Assembly (NCBI RefSeq): GCF_027483985.1
Contig: NZ_JAIXTJ010000024.1
Coordinates: 62,001-126,000, forward strand
Origin: Flavobacterium sp.
GTDB lineage: Bacteria; Bacteroidota; Bacteroidia; Flavobacteriales; Flavobacteriaceae
DNA: 64,000 bases
Direction of reading: 5' to 3'
Position 1 is the stretch's first letter. Every line of letters begins with the position of its first letter. Both the position numbers and the translations under genes were made by a program. The notes beneath the pieces were generated by a model. It saw nothing but the letters and a program-made list of their open reading frames with translations, was not told the origin of the DNA and made no database searches. Positions 62,667 through 64,000 of the stretch are shown here, one piece after another.

Positions 62667-63239
62667 TTAATTACCATCTCTAAAGTTTTTAACACTTTCG
62701 TTGGATATGGTAATAAAATCCAATTTTCCTTCGCATTTATCTCCTAAAGGTGCTTGTATTCCAAATCCAACTTTTACAGTGGAAGAAAGGTCTAATCCAA
62801 AACAACGAACAAATCGCCATTGTTGACCATTGACTGAATAATGAAGTCCCCAAAAATCACCTTTACGAGTTATACGCAACCAACATTTATTGGATGGGAG
62901 TAATTCACCATTGGCGTCATCCGACCAATTATCTGTGATTACAGAAACCACATTGTACATTGTGTCAACGCCTAGTTCAACTGCTAATTTTATCCATCGG
63001 GTTTCCGTTTCTCTCACCATCAAGAAAGCTGCGTCGTAGCTAAAGTTTCCTTTTGTTTCAACTTCCGCTTTGATGGTAAAATCACCAGTTTTTTCGGTAT
63101 AAAAAAAAGAAGCATCATCAATTATAGCTTCTTTGTATTTGCAAATGAAATCAGTTTTAGCATTTGCTACAAGACGAAATCCGGAGTCAGTATCACTTAT
63201 CTTGCAAGCATTCAAACTGTTGTTAAAAGTATTTTTCAT
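62667..63239 (-). CDS. DUF1349 (concanavalin-like) protein
   Basis: The 190-residue protein fits DUF1349, a jelly-roll fold: FFYTEKTGDFTIKAEVET, FSYDAAFLMVRETETRWIKLAVELG, WLRITRKGDFWGLHYSVNGQQWRFVRCFGL, KVGFGIQAPLGDKCEGKL. Yeast Ree1 and others belong to it. Some members may bind sugars. It has no signal peptide, so a cytosolic location is expected. It lies 55 bases after phzF copy 2 and 72 before the acetyltransferase. The three could form an operon. Confidence 0.85.
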   Translation of the reverse strand: MKNTFNNSLNACKISDTDSGFRLVANAKTDFICKYKEAIIDDASFFYTEKTGDFTIKAEVETKGNFSYDAAFLMVRETETRWIKLAVELGVDTMYNVVSVITDNWSDDANGELLPSNKCWLRITRKGDFWGLHYSVNGQQWRFVRCFGLDLSSTVKVGFGIQAPLGDKCEGKLDFITISNESVKNFRDGN

Positions 63240-63294
63240 ATATTTTATTTGATTTTTTTTCTTTGATGGTTATATCTTTTTGCAATAATTTTTA

Positions 63295-64000
63295 TTATTC
63301 TATCCAAAAATTCCCAACGGAATAGGTTTTTGCTGTTCCGCTAATAATAACTCGGTCACCTTTGTCTTCACAATATAGTTTTCCCATTCGTTCCGAAACT
63401 TGTTGCCCATAGAGTACTTTTTTATCAAGTCTTTTTGACCAAAATGGCACTAAAGAACAATGAGCAGAACCTGTTACAGGATCTTCTAAAATGGAGGCTT
63501 GTGGTGTGAAAAAACGAGAAACAAAATCACAGTCATCTCCAATTGCGGTTACAATTACTCCGCCTGGATCAAGGTTGATTTGGTCAAACAATTGTCGGTC
63601 AATTTTAATATTTCTAATTGCTGTTTCGTTTTCATATACCAAAACATAGTCTCTTGATTTTAAAATTTCCCTAGGTTGGATATTTAAAGATTTTGAAATT
63701 GTCTCGGGTAAAGTATCTGCAATAGGCATTCTTGATGGGAAGTCCATTTTGTATAGTCCATCTTCAACTTTAACAATTAAGTCGCCACTTAATGTTTCGA
63801 AAACAATTTCATCTTTTTTGTAGTCTAAAATTAACTTTAAGCAGTGAGCTGTTGCAAGTGTGGCGTGACCGCACAAATCCATTTCAATTTCTGGCGTAAA
63901 CCATCGTAAATGGATTTTTTCTCCTTTATCTACAAAAAAAGCGGTTTCTGCAACGGCATTTTCTTTAGTTATTTTCAACAAAATGTCGTCTGATAACCAA
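63295..64000 (-). CDS. PhzF-family isomerase-like protein, copy 2 (cut by window end)
   Basis: About 235 residues are visible. The N-terminus lies beyond the window, since WLSDDILLKI still aligns with copy 1. It keeps ENAVAETAFFVDKG, MDLCGHATLATAHCL and RFFTPQASILEDPVTGSAHCSLVPFW. Identity with copy 1 is high over the whole length, so the two arose by duplication, with a region of about 4.4 kb between them. Function as for copy 1 is unknown. Confidence 0.88.
   Translation of the reverse strand, partial: WLSDDILLKITKENAVAETAFFVDKGEKIHLRWFTPEIEMDLCGHATLATAHCLKLILDYKKDEIVFETLSGDLIVKVEDGLYKMDFPSRMPIADTLPETISKSLNIQPREILKSRDYVLVYENETAIRNIKIDRQLFDQINLDPGGVIVTAIGDDCDFVSRFFTPQASILEDPVTGSAHCSLVPFWSKRLDKKVLYGQQVSERMGKLYCEDKGDRVIISGTAKTYSVGNFWIE

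Overview
The window is AT-rich chromosomal DNA from a Flavobacteriaceae-type member of the Bacteroidota, probably Flavobacterium or a close relative. The evidence is indirect but consistent. It includes a type IX secretion sorting domain, the bacillithiol-type protein YtxJ, DUF4920, a LETM1-related biofilm-type protein, a fused alpha/beta branched-chain E1 and promoters of the Bacteroidota form TTG-N19-TAnnTTTG. I see no rRNA, tRNA, CRISPR array, phage or intact transposase.

Layout. 1-9.5 kb: the start of clpB (cut by the window edge), an archaemetzincin-like lipoprotein, ytxJ, a secreted cell-wall amidase with a propeller protein, a lipoprotein, fahA and glyA. 9.5-21 kb, almost all on the minus strand: the fused 2-oxoacid dehydrogenase E1; an overlapping three-gene set (MBOAT acyltransferase, SGNH-like membrane protein, degenerate M1-peptidase-like outer-membrane protein); a LOG-family protein; uvrA. 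21-37 kb: a Fic enzyme with an operator-like palindrome, a ClC channel, a SIMPL protein, an AlkD-like protein, an ACP phosphodiesterase, glmM, selO, an S41 protease, a class-V aminotransferase and ilvE. 37-47.5 kb: DUF4920 plus a mono-haem lipoprotein, mnmD, two tandem small paralogues, oxyR/dps, a bicarbonate module (small membrane protein, SulP, two beta carbonic anhydrases), a LETM1-related protein, a YdeI-like protein and a Cu/Zn SOD. 47.5-54 kb: a beta-oxidation operon under a MarR regulator with two identical operator-like sites. 54-58 kb: a three-gene unit of a divergent Hsp90, a repeat-like soluble protein and a membrane protein. 58-64 kb: an accessory region of small genes between two phzF paralogues.

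Two patterns are not explained by ordinary gene content. First, between 59.0 and 62.0 kb four single-gene units on one strand are separated by five elements of about 32-160 bp. Four of the five begin, a few bases after a stop codon, with TGYYAAC. The elements have partly complementary ends (best seen at 61814-61952), so the layout is like an integron cassette array, but the core does not match canonical attC. Second, many intergenic spacers are tracts with a 7-bp (sometimes 8-bp) period whose register often starts exactly at the TAG stop codon of the preceding gene. The word changes from locus to locus (for example TGAACAC x12 after ilvE, and TAGAAAA-type words after marR, the multifunctional enzyme and thiolase).

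The minus-strand fatty-acid genes probably act as one MarR-controlled beta-oxidation pathway. The SulP and carbonic anhydrase genes probably act together in bicarbonate uptake. oxyR and dps form a divergent peroxide-response pair.
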